From Eurosta solidaginis (Eukaryota; Arthropoda; Insecta; Diptera; Tephritidae): DNA of 64,000 nucleotides. How positions within the stretch are numbered: the stretch's first letter is position 1; every line of letters begins with the position of its first letter. Shown in pieces: positions 10,095 through 21,267 of this stretch. Where the stretch lies: positions 383,485,601-383,549,600 of the forward strand of contig NC_090319.1 of assembly GCF_040869045.1 (NCBI RefSeq). The letters are read 5' to 3'. Position numbers and translations under genes: made by a program. The notes beneath the pieces were generated by a model, which made no database searches, was not told the DNA's origin, and worked only from the letters and a program-made list of their open reading frames with translations.

Positions 10095-10465
10095 TATAAA
10101 TGCGAAACTTTGGATGTTTGGATGTTCAGACGTTTTTCTTTGTGACTCAATCACGCAAGAACGGCGGGACGGATTTGGATGAGATTTGACACACATATAG
10201 CCAATAGTCTAGAAGGATCTATAAGCTTTATCTTATTGAAACAGGGAGGTTCCCGCCCCCTAGGAACAGTTATAATTTATTTATTATATTTTTTCGTTTT
10301 TGTGATTGAATCACGCCAGAACGGCTACACGGATTTTATAAAATTTGGGACACAGCCAAAAGTCTTTTGCCGAAATTTTTTCGAACATGGGAAGAGGGGG
10401 ATTGGTCAAACGACCCCTTCGAACAATTACTTTTTAATAATTTTTACACATTCTAACTTTACGTA
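10095..10465 (+). repeat. Helentron-like subterminal sequence, displaced from 5849
   Basis: TATAAATGCGAAACTTTGG and the two 'TCACGC.AGAACGGC' blocks match 2665-3040. It is the continuation of the repeat whose CTAGT end lies at 5844-5848, separated from it by the solo LTR and the gypsy-type element. Confidence 0.55.
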
Positions 10466-10493
10466 TACTGACCTTCACTAATATTACAAACTC

Positions 10494-13400
10494 TGTTACG
10501 TAGCTGACTGTTTGGGTGGTGAGGAGCGGCGGCAAGCAGGTATGCTTGCGGGCCCAGGCTAGCTCGTCGTCTTGGGCGGGGTATTGCACCACCGACCTCA
10601 CCCGCAGCCACAAGAACATATTTGGGGTTCATACCTGCATGATGGAGAAAAAGGAGGGAGGTAAAAAGCTGGAAAGAGATAGAAATAAACGTGAGGGGCA
10701 AAGTTAGAAGGGGAAAGCATAGGGGACAGAAACAGCTGGAGGCCTGTCCTGTCAGGTGGAGTCTACCCTCCCTCTGCAGTGCAACCTGTACTGCACCGTG
10801 GGCACTGTGCTGACTCCGGTTTACCTTACAGTGCGCCCAAACCTCTCATGGGTCTGTCCCCTGTCACTCAGTCATTTTTCCTAGACACTCACCTTCACCG
10901 AACCTTTACGCGCACAAGCGCAGCACCCACACCAAATATTTTCAACCTAGCCCTGCATAATGATTACATTCAAATTTCATCCAAACATATTAACAATTTT
11001 TATTCATGACTTCAATTTCCTTAGTCTCTAAAAGAAAACGATGAGTTTAACCGATAGGGGATAATCTTATATAAAACTTAAATTAACTTTCAACTAATGA
11101 AGACGCTGCTTGGTTCTTAGCGTGCCCTAATGACAATACATTATTGTACAATTCAATTAGTGAACCAGAAACTCTAACTTCAAATAAATTCAAACTAAGC
11201 TAGACTTATTCCGACCCTCCTTACTGCCTTCTCATTAACCAATTTCTTAACAAGTTAGATTTCAATTCCAAAGGGTGCAGAAAAAAAATAACAAAGCAAA
11301 AAAATTCACTGTAGAAGTTCAAACCTCTGCCTTTTGTTACTGACCCCCCCTAATATCTTAATACTTACAGTCAGTGGATTCAAATCCTAAAGATATAATT
11401 CCGAATTCATAAACGCGTAAACGATATAAGCTAAAAAAAGGAAATGAAAAAGACAAAACCCTAATCCCTGACCTACCGTAAATGGACAAATAGAAGGAAG
11501 GAAAAAAGGAACTAAAAGCAATTGAGTTTGCAAGCAGATAGGTAAAATATGTATGTTTGTATAATTGTCGTAATTATGTATGGACATATATTCAAACTTT
11601 TTTTTTTCTTTCTTTCCTGATCTTCTGTTTTCTCAAGATCAGTGAATAGATCTCAATACATGTTCATACATATGTACGCTGCTATAAACATAAATACCAA
11701 ATTCTTTGATTGCACTCACCGGTCTGTCGTTCTCCAACGGCGCCGCTCAGTTGAGTAGATACCTGTGCTGAAAGGGAGAAGAAAAGACTCAAACATACAT
11801 TTGTCACTCAATTACTCAGCAAGATCACTCGTTGGTGATCTTGGAGAATCGTTTAGTTGGTAGTATGAAATCTGTAGTTGCGGTGGCGGTGTAAAAAAAA
11901 AGAAATGTGCATAAAAAAACAATTTTAATAAAATAGACAGCTGTTGCCCGCTTGCACAGCTAGAAACCAGGTTTTGGTGCCGATGAAAGGCAGGGTAATT
12001 TACCAAATCTTAAGTTGGCAAACATTTTAGGTGGCCAAAAGCTTAAGACAATTGGGGTGTTGTTATCCTAAATCAAAGAAGCCACATGGGCTTGTGGAGC
12101 TAGGGAAGGATTTCCATGAAGTTCTAAGTAAAGCAGGGAGGAGCTAAAATTGAAGGCAAAAGCAAAGAAAAGCAAAAGTTATAGGAAATATCTGGCGGAT
12201 TGGAAGTCTAATAACGAATGTCAAAAAAAGGAATCAAGTTGAAAAAAAAAGAAAAATTAAACCCAAATGAAACGAAATGAGCGTAATGCATAGGTACAAA
12301 AAGGTGAAATGAATAGAATTATGAAAGATGGAAGAACAGAATTAATGTCGTAAAAAAAACAAAAAAAAATAAAAGGTGAATATTTAAAAAAAAAACCTGA
12401 AAACTTGTAGGCAAGCACGGAAATTTATGCCCCTAACATTTACAAGTGGGTTATAGGCAAAAAAAAAAATTTTAAACCCCCAAAAGGTAAGACCTAAAGT
12501 TGAAATATAACTAATGTACACCCCATATGCCCCTTAAACCCTCTTTACCCTTTTCTCTGGGTTTATGAACATCCGCAATTATGCACAAAATCACAACAGT
12601 GTACGTATAAATACAATATCAAAAAAAAAAATTCAATTTAATTGCTGTTGTTGTTGGCCCTTGATGGCTCCTGCGATTGTCTCAATAATGTTGCTGAAAA
12701 TGTCGTAGTGGTTGTTGCTGCGATTTTAGACCAAGTGGATGTAGCATCAAGATAGGTTAACTAGGTTCGTTTTGATTGTGTTGCCGGTGGATTTTGAGCG
12801 TGTTGTTGTTGCTGTAACTAAAATTGGTTGTAGTTGTTGCTGTCGTTGAGGTCGGTTTGTTGCCAATACGAAGTGTTATTGGAGCGGTTTGCGTCAGTAT
12901 AACATTGATGTACGCTGCCAATTGAAAGAGTTGTGGTTGTTGCTGTGGTGCGCTTAACAATATAAAAAAATGTCGTTGTGGCGGTCGTTGGTTGTTCGGG
13001 CTGGGTGCCGCCAAATGGCACGGTTTGTAGTGGTTGTTGCGTGGCCGATATGCCGGAGATGGCTGTGCCCAGTGGGTCCTACCAACAAGCAGGGTGACCT
13101 AGAATTAGGAGAAAAGAATAAAAAATCAAACTTTACTAAGTAAAATATATGTCGAGCTTTAAAAATTCATCAACCGTATTTATGCATACACTTCTTGTTT
13201 GCATGCTCATATACTCACCTTACATACATATATTTGTATGTAGGCTTATGTATATGCTTGCAATTTTGATTTGGGCTTGCTTAGGAGATGGACTAGGTTA
13301 ATGTCCCAGCTCCCGTCGAGCACGCCTAGGAAAACAAACAAACTGGAGGTGGACTTGCCTGGATCTGGCTGGCTGCTTATCGCCTTTTGGTGAGGGTTTG

Positions 13401-14021
13401 GTTGATTCGGCGGTACATATCCCGAAACTATACTTTACGGCGCGGCACGCACAATTTAAGAAAACTTCTTTTTTTTTTCTTTACAAAATGGTAACTATGC
13501 GGTTTAATTCGCGCACTTTAACCGAATTTCTTCACGCACTTTTTAAATGATTACTTCTTTGGCAACCACCAATGGACACTGTTAAAAATGTACTTTTGGC
13601 CCGTTGCCTAACGTTTTGCCTTTTTATCTCTACCGCCGTGGTAAGGAAAGTTACCCAAAACGGATAGTTTTAACACATACAAGCGTTTTACTTTCGGCTT
13701 TCCCGTACTTTCCTTTATGCATTCACACAATCATACATTCACACATTTGTGCGTTCACACAAAATAACACCTACACAGATACATTTCGTTCGTGCCCTCA
13801 CCGCAATGTTGCTATACCTTTGGTAACATTGTTGCAGCTAAAAACGGCCTGATGCCGAACTGACTGGTCACTTCCGCTGCAACACTGTTGTCATAGCGTG
13901 GTGTAGATACGTTCTTCGCAACATTGCGGCTGAAGCATGAACCTAGACACACTACACACAGATACGGAAACACGCTACCATTCACTCAAACCCGTATCTA
14001 TGGTGAAAGGCTGTCGTTACA
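10494..14021 (-). repeat. 3' LTR (relative to coding strand) of the giant element
   Basis: 3528 bp. It contains a GTTGTTG-rich stretch at about 12640-13050 and several poly-A/T runs, with no recognisable conserved frame. Short frames at 12757-13014 (minus) and 13604-13852 (plus) recur in the other LTR only because the LTRs are near-identical. Confidence 0.9.
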
Positions 14022-14641
14022 GGCTCGCAACCGCCGATGGTGCCTGCACTATGGAGCGTGTGCGTAAAAAGGGTCAGACGCAGCCTGTTGTTTCCCGTCC
14101 AGTGTGTGGCCGCGACCCACGACTCAATGCCGGGCCTAATCTTATTGTCAGGGTCTCAAAGCTTGCCTCTCGGAATAATTTTATTCCAACATCAGGAACT
14201 AAGAAACTGGGCTAATGCTACTACTTAAACGTATATCACAGATACTACTCTACATATCTAATAGTAAATAAAATATCACAGATAAAATAAATAAAAAAAT
14301 TATTAAAAAGATAAAATAAAATAAAATAAAATAAAATATCACAGTTAGCAGAATAATTAAAAAAAAATCTATAAAATAAAATATCACAGATGGCAAAAAA
14401 AAAAATTTATAAAAAAATATCACAGATCAAATAGTCAGGTAGGTAAAATAAATAAATAAATAAGAATAAAAAATAAATAAATGCAAAAATAATCAAATAA
14501 ATAAAAAGGTCAAAGAAAAAAATAATTAAAAATAATTTAATAATGTAATCACATACGTCAATAAATTAATAAATACAATACGTCGATAAATAAATAAATA
14601 ACATAGAACAAGAGTACTAGCACTGCCAAAAAAAAACATAA
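14022..14641 (-). other. Region between integrase end and 3' LTR
   Basis: About 620 bp with no env-like frame. At 14233-14440 the motif AATATCACAGAT or a close variant occurs five times inside an AAATAAAATA-rich stretch. The sequence next to the LTR is not a strong polypurine tract. Confidence 0.6.
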
Positions 14642-14992
14642 CTATTTTGCAAAAATATCTTTAGCGTGGTATACGCCGATCTTTTTACCATTACTATCGC
14701 CAAGCTCGTACATCGAATTCCCGACAGTTTTTAGGACTATACATTTTCTCTGTTTGGGAGCCAGCTTGGGGTTGTAGTTATCGACTAGGGAACTCTGCTT
14801 AAAGTTTCGGCGATATATCACTTGTCCGATTTTAAACGTAACATCCCTACTCCTAGTGTTATGTACTTTTTTACTTCTTTCATGGGCCAACTTCAGCTCT
14901 TTCCTTATCTTGCTTCGCAACAATTGTAGTTTGTCATTATTTGTTTCTATTTCAACGTCAACATCTTTCAGTGCGCCCAACTTTCGGTATAG
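14642..14992 (-). pseudogene. Integrase C-terminal part of the giant element, after an in-frame stop
   Basis: Same frame as the upstream pol block but separated by a TAG at about 14990-14992. The peptide carries KLQLLRSKIRKELKLAHERS and then FKIGQVIYRRNFKQS followed by DNYNPKLAPKQRKCIVL, the usual order of a helical linker and the small beta-barrel-like C-terminal domain of gypsy integrases, which contacts DNA. It ends with a normal stop at 14642. A separate gene is unlikely because frame and domain order continue those of the block upstream. Confidence 0.75.
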
Positions 14993-16537
14993 CTAGTATG
15001 ATGCAGCATGCTGTATCATAGGCATACCGAAAGTGGCATAGTACGGCGACATGTTGATGGCTGAATGTGCAACGCTGCGGAGGGCAAATGCGGCATCTGT
15101 GACATACTTGTCCCAGTTTTTCTGATTATCCTTTATGAAGGATCGGATGATTTGTAGAACTGATCGATTTACCCTTTCCGCAGCGTTACCCTGAGGCGAG
15201 TAAAATGCCGTCTTTATATGTTGTGTGCCGTACTTTTCTAAGAAGCTGTTGAACCTTTCAGCTACGAATTGTTTTCCATTATCAGAATGGATATATTCGG
15301 GCAAGCCGAATATATGGAAAACATCCCTTTCCAAAAACTTTATAACCGCCGCTGAAGTTGCCTTTCTCATCGGTTCTAAGAATACAAACTTAGTAAAATG
15401 ATCTAAACACACAAAGACGTACACATTACCATTACTACTACGAGGGTAAGGGCCCATAAAGTCAATAAACAAACGTTGGAAAGGTCGTTCGGTAAGCTTT
15501 TGCTTTCCCATTAGTGGTTGTTTGAATACATTTTGTGTCTTGTTTATTTTGCAGGTTTCACAATCATTGACATGTGCGCACACATCAGATACCATGCCTG
15601 GCCAATAATACTTTTGACGCAGTCGGGATAGGGTCTTATGTATGCCACCATGGCCAGCGGAAGGTGAGCCGTGTGACAATTCCACTAGCCCCGATCGCAA
15701 CCCCGACGGAACCCACAGCTTCCATGTCTGGTCCGCTAGAAGATCGTCCCCCCTGTCAAATTGCGTCCGTTTGTATACATAACCGTCCGATAGACATAGG
15801 TCGGGGAGCTTTTCTTTGTTTTCAGTCACCGTTTTTCGAAGCTCTTTGTACTCCTCCGACTCAAAGTACGGTGACTCGAGGCATACGTCCATCACACGGT
15901 CATTCGTCAATATTTCGTCCATGTGCATCCGTGAAAGTGTGTCGGGAACCACGTTCTGCGCACCTTTTCTGTGTTCAATATTGAAGCCATAGGCTTGTAG
16001 TTTTAGACTCCATCTTGCCAACCTACCCGACAGATCTTTCTGATTCATCAGCCATTTAAGGCTGGCATGATCAGTTATGATGGTGAATGGGGTTCCCTCC
16101 ACATATGGTCGAAATCTTTTTACGCTTACTACGGCAGCGTAGCACTCCAGTTCGGTGATGCTGTAGTTCTTCTGTGCTTTGTTCAGTTTTGCCGACACGT
16201 AAGCGATTGGTCTTTCGTTCTGGTCATCGTCCAGTTGAAACAAAACCCCTCCCACTCCGTCAGTTGATGCATCACATTGAATATAAAATTTTCTGTTGAA
16301 ATCAGGGTGTGTAAGCACTGGTGCCGAAATCAACTTTTGCTTAAAAATTTCAAAAGATTTCACCGCTTCGTCAGTCATAGTGAATTTCTTAATTTTGTCT
16401 TTCTTGAGGCAGTCGTGCAGCGGAGCTGCAATAGTCGCATAGTCCTGTATGAAACGTCGGTACCAGCCCGACATGCCTAGGAACCGTCGTAGTTGCTTCG
16501 GGGTTTTAGGTGTAGGAAAGTCCCTCACGGCTGCCAC
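14993..16537 (-). pseudogene. Pol: RT connection, RNase H and integrase core of the giant element
   Basis: The N-terminal part has the RT thumb/connection block PKQLRRFLGMSGWYRRFI. RNase H follows with CDASTDGVGGVL and TELECYAAV, then the ITDHASLKWL motif. The integrase zinc-binding domain shows HGSPSAGHGGIHKTLSRLRQ...CETC (HHCC pattern), and the core shows FIDFMGPYPR, HSDNGKQF and a later NAAERVNRS block, so the D, D and E of the catalytic triad are visible. These enzymes would degrade the RNA template and join the cDNA to the genome. Two in-frame stops separate this block from the RT block at 16637-17827, and a TAG at 14990-14992 ends it before its natural C-terminus. Confidence 0.85.
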
Positions 16538-16636
16538 CTTATTGGCGTCTGTCCTAGTGCAACCGTCCCCTACTACGTACCCCAGTTATCGCACTTCTTT
16601 ATAACAAAATTTGCTTTTTTCTACATTGATCGTTAA
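16538..16636 (-). pseudogene. Stop-interrupted RT junction
   Basis: This stretch joins the two long pol blocks in the RT palm-to-thumb region and contains two in-frame stops (a TGA at about 16634-16636 and a TAA near 16586-16588). No indel is needed to align both blocks in one frame, so these are point changes. Confidence 0.7.
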
Positions 16637-17827
16637 TCAAGCTTCCCTAAGACACCGAGCGACCTTTTCCAATAAACACATATGAGACTCAAAATCTATA
16701 GAACAAATTAACAAATCATCAAGATAGACAAAGAAACTTTCACGTAAAGCGGCCGGAATGACCTTGTCCATAAGACGACACATACGTTGTGCTGCATTGC
16801 ACAACCCGAAAGGCATCACAGTGAATTGGTATAGGGGTCGGCCTGGGACAGTGAAGGCTGTCTTCTCACGTGACTTGGGATCGAGGGGAATCTGCCAGAA
16901 AGCATCCTTCAGATCAATTGCGGAGATATATCTAGTGTTTTGCAGGCGGCTCAGGATTCCATCAATGTGGGGTAAGGGATACGCATCTTTGATTGTCCTT
17001 TCCTTCACTTTTCGTGCGTCTAAACAAAGCCGATTTTTGGTGCCCTTGATCACTACCGAAACTGGTGAGTTCCAGCTGCTGTTGGACTCCGCTATTACTC
17101 CCATTCTCAGCATTCGGTCCAGCTCTGCGTATATTAGCTTTTGGATGGCGGGTGAAATGGGATAGTGACGTTGCTTAACTGGCAGGTTCTCGTCGACAAC
17201 TTCGATAACATGCTCTTCCTTGTCCGTTCGGCCTAACCCTAATACCGCGAAGGACGGGAATTGGGCTTTCACACGCTCCAACGTGTTACTCTCTTCGGTC
17301 GTTAAGACATGCTGAACGGCGTCGAAAGACAGATCACCCCCAGCGGGAACGAGCTCAGCCACACTAGCAACATTGTCACAAACATTCACACACTTACTCA
17401 CAACATTCATACCAAAGGCCTGCCAAAAATCTACTCCTAAATAAACTTCTTGTTGTAGATCAGGTACAATTAAAAATTCTAACCCTTTTGAGGAACCATC
17501 CCACAAGACAGGTAACCTTATTACCCCTACCACGGCGGTGTCTGCCCCATTTGCCGTCCGGATATTTTGAACCCTGATTGGCACAATCAGGGCCTCTCTA
17601 CCGCGCAGAAGTGCCGCTGAGCCTTTCCCTAAACAGCAGGCACTCGCCCCTGAGTCCAGGAGTGCCAGGACCTCGTGGCCTCCTATCTCGGTTTTCGCAA
17701 AAAACCTGTTATCCCCTTTTACTGTAACTACGGTGGCAACAATCTTACTTCTTAACCTTTTAAAATATTTTCTTTTCTCTCGCATTTTCCTAATTTTTTC
17801 AAAATTCCTACTATTCTTCTTCTCCAT
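16637..17827 (-). pseudogene. Pol: aspartic protease and reverse transcriptase of the giant element
   Basis: The first 40 residues are basic. The protease active site LLDSGASACCLG lies at about residues 56-67 and the VYLGVDFW motif at about 128-135. RT motifs follow: YPISPAIQKLIYAELDRML (fingers), SWNSPVSVVIKG, LCLDARKVKERTIKDAYPLP, ISAIDLKDAFWQIPLD (catalytic Asp in the palm), the PFGLCNAAQRM block and FVYLDDLLI (catalytic YLDD). It is terminated early by a TGA, and the RT continues in the same frame downstream. The enzyme would copy the element RNA into cDNA within the gag particle. Start choice: the ATG follows a pyrimidine-rich stretch after gag, but pol may instead be expressed as a fusion with gag. 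Confidence 0.85.
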
Positions 17828-17970
17828 ATCTATTGTTTCGCAAAATATTCTACGCCTTGCTTCTTCATATTCAATTTTTCTTTGATGTAAACTTTTTGTT
17901 TCCCTTTTCTCCTTTTTATGCTCTATTGGTTTCGCAACTGCGACCTCATTTTCTATTCTTTTTAATATTT

Positions 17971-18441
17971 TTACTCCCTTGTGGCCGGGTTGTGTGTTTC
18001 CTGGCTGGAGCCCCCGGTTATTTCCGCCAGCTTCATGTTTCCCTTGTTGGGTTTAAAAACACTGTGAAACTGGGATGAACATTTATTTGGCTTTTGTGCT
18101 TCTGCCGGGTTTTTCTCAAAAAAATCCACCGCCATGCCACACGAAAAACACAACATTAAATGAAACGGTGACGCACAAAAGGAATTTAGCGTGGACTTAG
18201 TCACATTTGGAATAACAGATGGACCTGGGACACTGGAATTGACAGGGGTTTGGTGCTGGGTCTGGGATTGGGGTTGGGGTCTTCTGTTGAAGGCTTCTAT
18301 ATTCCTGTCGCATAACTTTTCCTGTAGTTCTGACTCCTCGAACACTATCTCATTCACTGCCCTACTACTCCTATTTTTATTTTCTTTCATAAGTTTTTCG
18401 GCTCTCCTGCACTGAGTCTTGAGCTCCGCCAGAGAGTCCAT
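17971..18441 (-). pseudogene. Gag C-terminal part with a degenerate zinc knuckle
   Basis: Contains a charged helix (ELKTQCRRAEKLMKENKNRS), a Gln/Pro-rich linker, and LCFSCGMAVDFFEKNP, which has the first two Cys of a nucleocapsid knuckle but lacks the His and last Cys in the expected spacing. It is in a different frame from the preceding gag block; the shift lies near 18447-18460, consistent with a single-base indel. Gag's nucleocapsid normally packages RNA, and this version looks damaged. Confidence 0.7.
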
Positions 18442-18443
18442 TT

Positions 18444-18893
18444 TTAGGGCGAGGTCAAGTTGGCCAGGTATGGTTTGAGATTTCTCCTGACTATGCCAAC
18501 CAGCTCCTTCTCAGGGATTCGCGTCCGCAAGCGGAAAGTCATATCATGTATTTCCCCGTAGAAGTCGTCGAAAGTTTCGCCGGGTTGCTGCTTCCGTTCC
18601 AACATCTCACGGATTATTTCATAGTCGGACTCGGCGGTCTTAAAGTGGCTTAGCAGCTCGGCTTTCAGTCCGAAGTACCCAAAATCGGGATCTTCGGGAT
18701 GATCCTCGAGTATCTGCCAATACCACCTCAAGGCACCGCCGGAAACCAGACAATGAAAGTCCGTGAAAAGCTGGAAGTAGGAAATGTTATGTTGTTCGCG
18801 CATTCGTTCAACCCGGAATATGAAACTTTCGACGCTCATCCCTTTCTTAGTCCCGTCAAATTTTATGTGCCACTTCTCCAAATCGAGCTTTTT
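18444..18893 (-). pseudogene. Gag capsid-like domain
   Basis: The block SVESFIFRVERMREQHNISY, LVSGGALRWYWQILEDHPED and RKQQPGETFDDFYGEIHDM matches the capsid-like gag domain of gypsy elements (the family that also gave rise to Arc-like genes). It is preceded by an in-frame TAG at 18894-18896 and ended by the frameshift near 18450. The frame is the same as that of the block at 18894-19652. The domain would form the shell of the virus-like particle. Confidence 0.8.
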
Positions 18894-19652
18894 CTACCTT
18901 GGCGGTTCATTCGGGTCTCTTGTGTCTCGTGTCCCCACCGAGGCCTGATTAGACGATGGTCCACTAGCACGAGCGGCAGTTGCGCAGGCTAGGGGTTCGG
19001 GAGTGGATGCCCCAGCGGTTTGACTGCCCAGGGGATGCACGGTGGTTTCCATCTCCACCACTCTACCGCTAAGGTTCCCAACGTTGGTTTTTATGCCTCG
19101 GACTTCCCTTGCTATCTCAGACACCAGGTCTTGCTGTTGTGCCATCATCGCCATCATCCGGCTCAGTTGCTCCACGTTAGACATTGCATTAGCATTTTCA
19201 GTCACAGTACCAGGCGGATTTCCAACGCTGGGGCCCGAAATGGCTTGTTGCGGTCTCCCCTGTGCAACCTCGCCCCCCACAACACTCCCCTTCCCCGTGT
19301 CGGACATTTGACACAAGAGATCGATTTTTTGAGAGAAGTTCAAACTATTGCTGGATTCGTTGAAGGACATTCCGCTTGCGAACGTCACCCTCTGGATACG
19401 TTCGGGGTCGATGGACGAAAAGATCCGGGACTGGCACCTGTCGAAGTAGACAGTCGGAACAAAGTCAACTGGCCGCGGAATGCCAGTGTCGATCTGGTCG
19501 AACACAGACCCTACTACAACGTTTTCAAACTCTCGCCTTTCTACCGCCTTCGATTGGATGCGCGTAACACGGCTATTGGTGCTCAGCACCCCTAGACCAC
19601 CAGAAATCCTGTCCTCCGGAACCTTACCTGCCTCCTTGTCTTTGGCAGACAT
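18894..19652 (-). pseudogene. Gag N-terminal region of the giant element
   Basis: 252 residues from the ATG at 19650-19652 to a TAG. The region is low in recognised domains: an acidic/basic start, a middle with GIPRPVDFVPTVYFDRCQS, and a Met/Gln-rich helix with MSNVEQLSRMMAMMAQQQDL that may form a coiled coil. It is followed in the same frame by the capsid-like domain after the stop. A leader of about 1.6 kb separates it from the primer site. Confidence 0.7.
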
Positions 19653-21254
19653 TCACCAACTAATAAACCCAACGAGCTACACCCCAAACGTCCACTAGCA
19701 ACTAGTAAAATCCAAAAAAAACAACGTTCGTAGGTGCAACGCACCACTAGATGAACATAAGCAAAATGCAAATGATATAAAGGGCCAGCTTATATTTTGG
19801 GCAAGATTCAGAAATGCAAAATTCCACGGAAATTAAAAAAAAATTATTAGAAGTAAAAAAAAAATTATAAAAGTAAAACCAATAATTTAGTAATTAGGTA
19901 TTTGTACTTACATAACCGTAAATGGGTATATGCACCGGAATTCAAGACTGAGAGATAGATAATCAAGCAAGCACTAAATCTTGCCTGAGTCGTATAAACA
20001 AAAAACTTTAATCTGTGTAAATAAAAAACTTAATGGTACCCGAATAGCGAGGATATATAAATAACGAAACTAAAAATCAGATTCATAAGACAGAATATAT
20101 ATAGAAATTCAAATACTTATTATTTTATAAACTGCGTGTTATAATACAATGTGTGTGTAGGTGTATGTATTTATGTAGATGAGTGTAGTGTATGGTTTTA
20201 AGTATATGCTTAAAAGCGTTTGTATGGATGTACTAACAGCGAATAGTCGGGTCGGAACTAATCCACTGTAAGACCTACCGAAAAACTATGCTTATTATTA
20301 CTAACCGCAACCAAAAAAATATAAAAAGAAATAAAATGAACAGTATGCTTATAGTAAAAAAATCCAAGATTATAAAAAAAACTAGATGATGCAACTTGGA
20401 TACAACATCTCTATGACGTATTGTCCTGTCAGCTACTATCGATACAAAATAATGACGGAGCGGTTTAAAAGGTCGAACCAAACCCAAAAAAAAAAAACTT
20501 TTGCTTAAAAACAAAATTTAAATGAGGATATATATATGTATATTGGTGTGTGGTGCTGCCTTGGCAAAGGTCATGTGAAGGCGATTAGTCCGTATCTATC
20601 CATCGTCGTGTCCATTTTCGGTCCCCGTACTGTCCTTTAGGTGTGGCACTACACGCCCGGTGACGAATCGCGAAGTGTGGCTGCCACACCTCCCTACTCT
20701 CATCGTGGCGACTTGCTGCAAACCTCACTTACCGATAATGCTGGATCACCGGTAAGGTAGCTTGAACAGTCGTCACGATCTCCTAACTAACGTCCGTCTC
20801 TCTAACTGTGTGCCATACCAAGTACCACCTACTCGGATTAAAATCCAAACAGGGAACCCCGGTACGGTCACTCAGCTTTCTCCTACTCTTTTTGTCATGA
20901 TGCCACAAACTGCCAGGGTAAATCCCAGTAGCGATGCCATCATGCCAGTCCCTGTCCAAAGTCAGAAGAAGGAAATGAAACAAAGTTTAGAGGGGTAAGA
21001 GAGATAACCAGAATATAAAAAAAAAAGAAGATAGTTACTAAAGGAATAACAAAAATTAAAGAGTCGGGATAAGAAAAGAAAATCAATCTAAGTGGGCTAT
21101 TAACGTTGAAAATACAAAAGGCAAAAATTGGCAGCATTAATTGAGATAAAAAAAAAACTGCAAAACAAACTATAAATTTAGGAATGATTAAGAAGAAAAA
21201 AAAAAAAAAAAAAATTGGAAGGACAAAAAACCAAAGAGGTTATCGGGCTATTAT
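19653..21254 (-). other. Long untranslated leader of the giant element
   Basis: About 1.6 kb between primer binding site and gag, AT-rich with many short A runs and no conserved frame. Leaders of gypsy elements are usually a few hundred bases, so this one is long. Confidence 0.6.
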
Positions 21255-21266
21255 CGTTGGGCGCCA
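21255..21266 (-). promoter_or_regulatory. Primer binding site, tRNA-Lys type
   Basis: On the minus strand TGGCGCCCAACG begins 1 bp inside the LTR end. This is the gypsy-type lysine-tRNA primer site and fixes the direction of the element. Confidence 0.8.
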
Positions 21267-21267
21267 T

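Noticed and set aside
12757..13852. Frames of 82-102 residues in the LTRs of the giant element, conserved in both LTRs
   Set aside because: Conservation only reflects recent LTR identity; the peptides are low in complexity and have no start context or domain.
14022..14641. Possible env gene in the giant element
   Set aside because: No open frame of useful length and the region is AAATAAAAT-rich.
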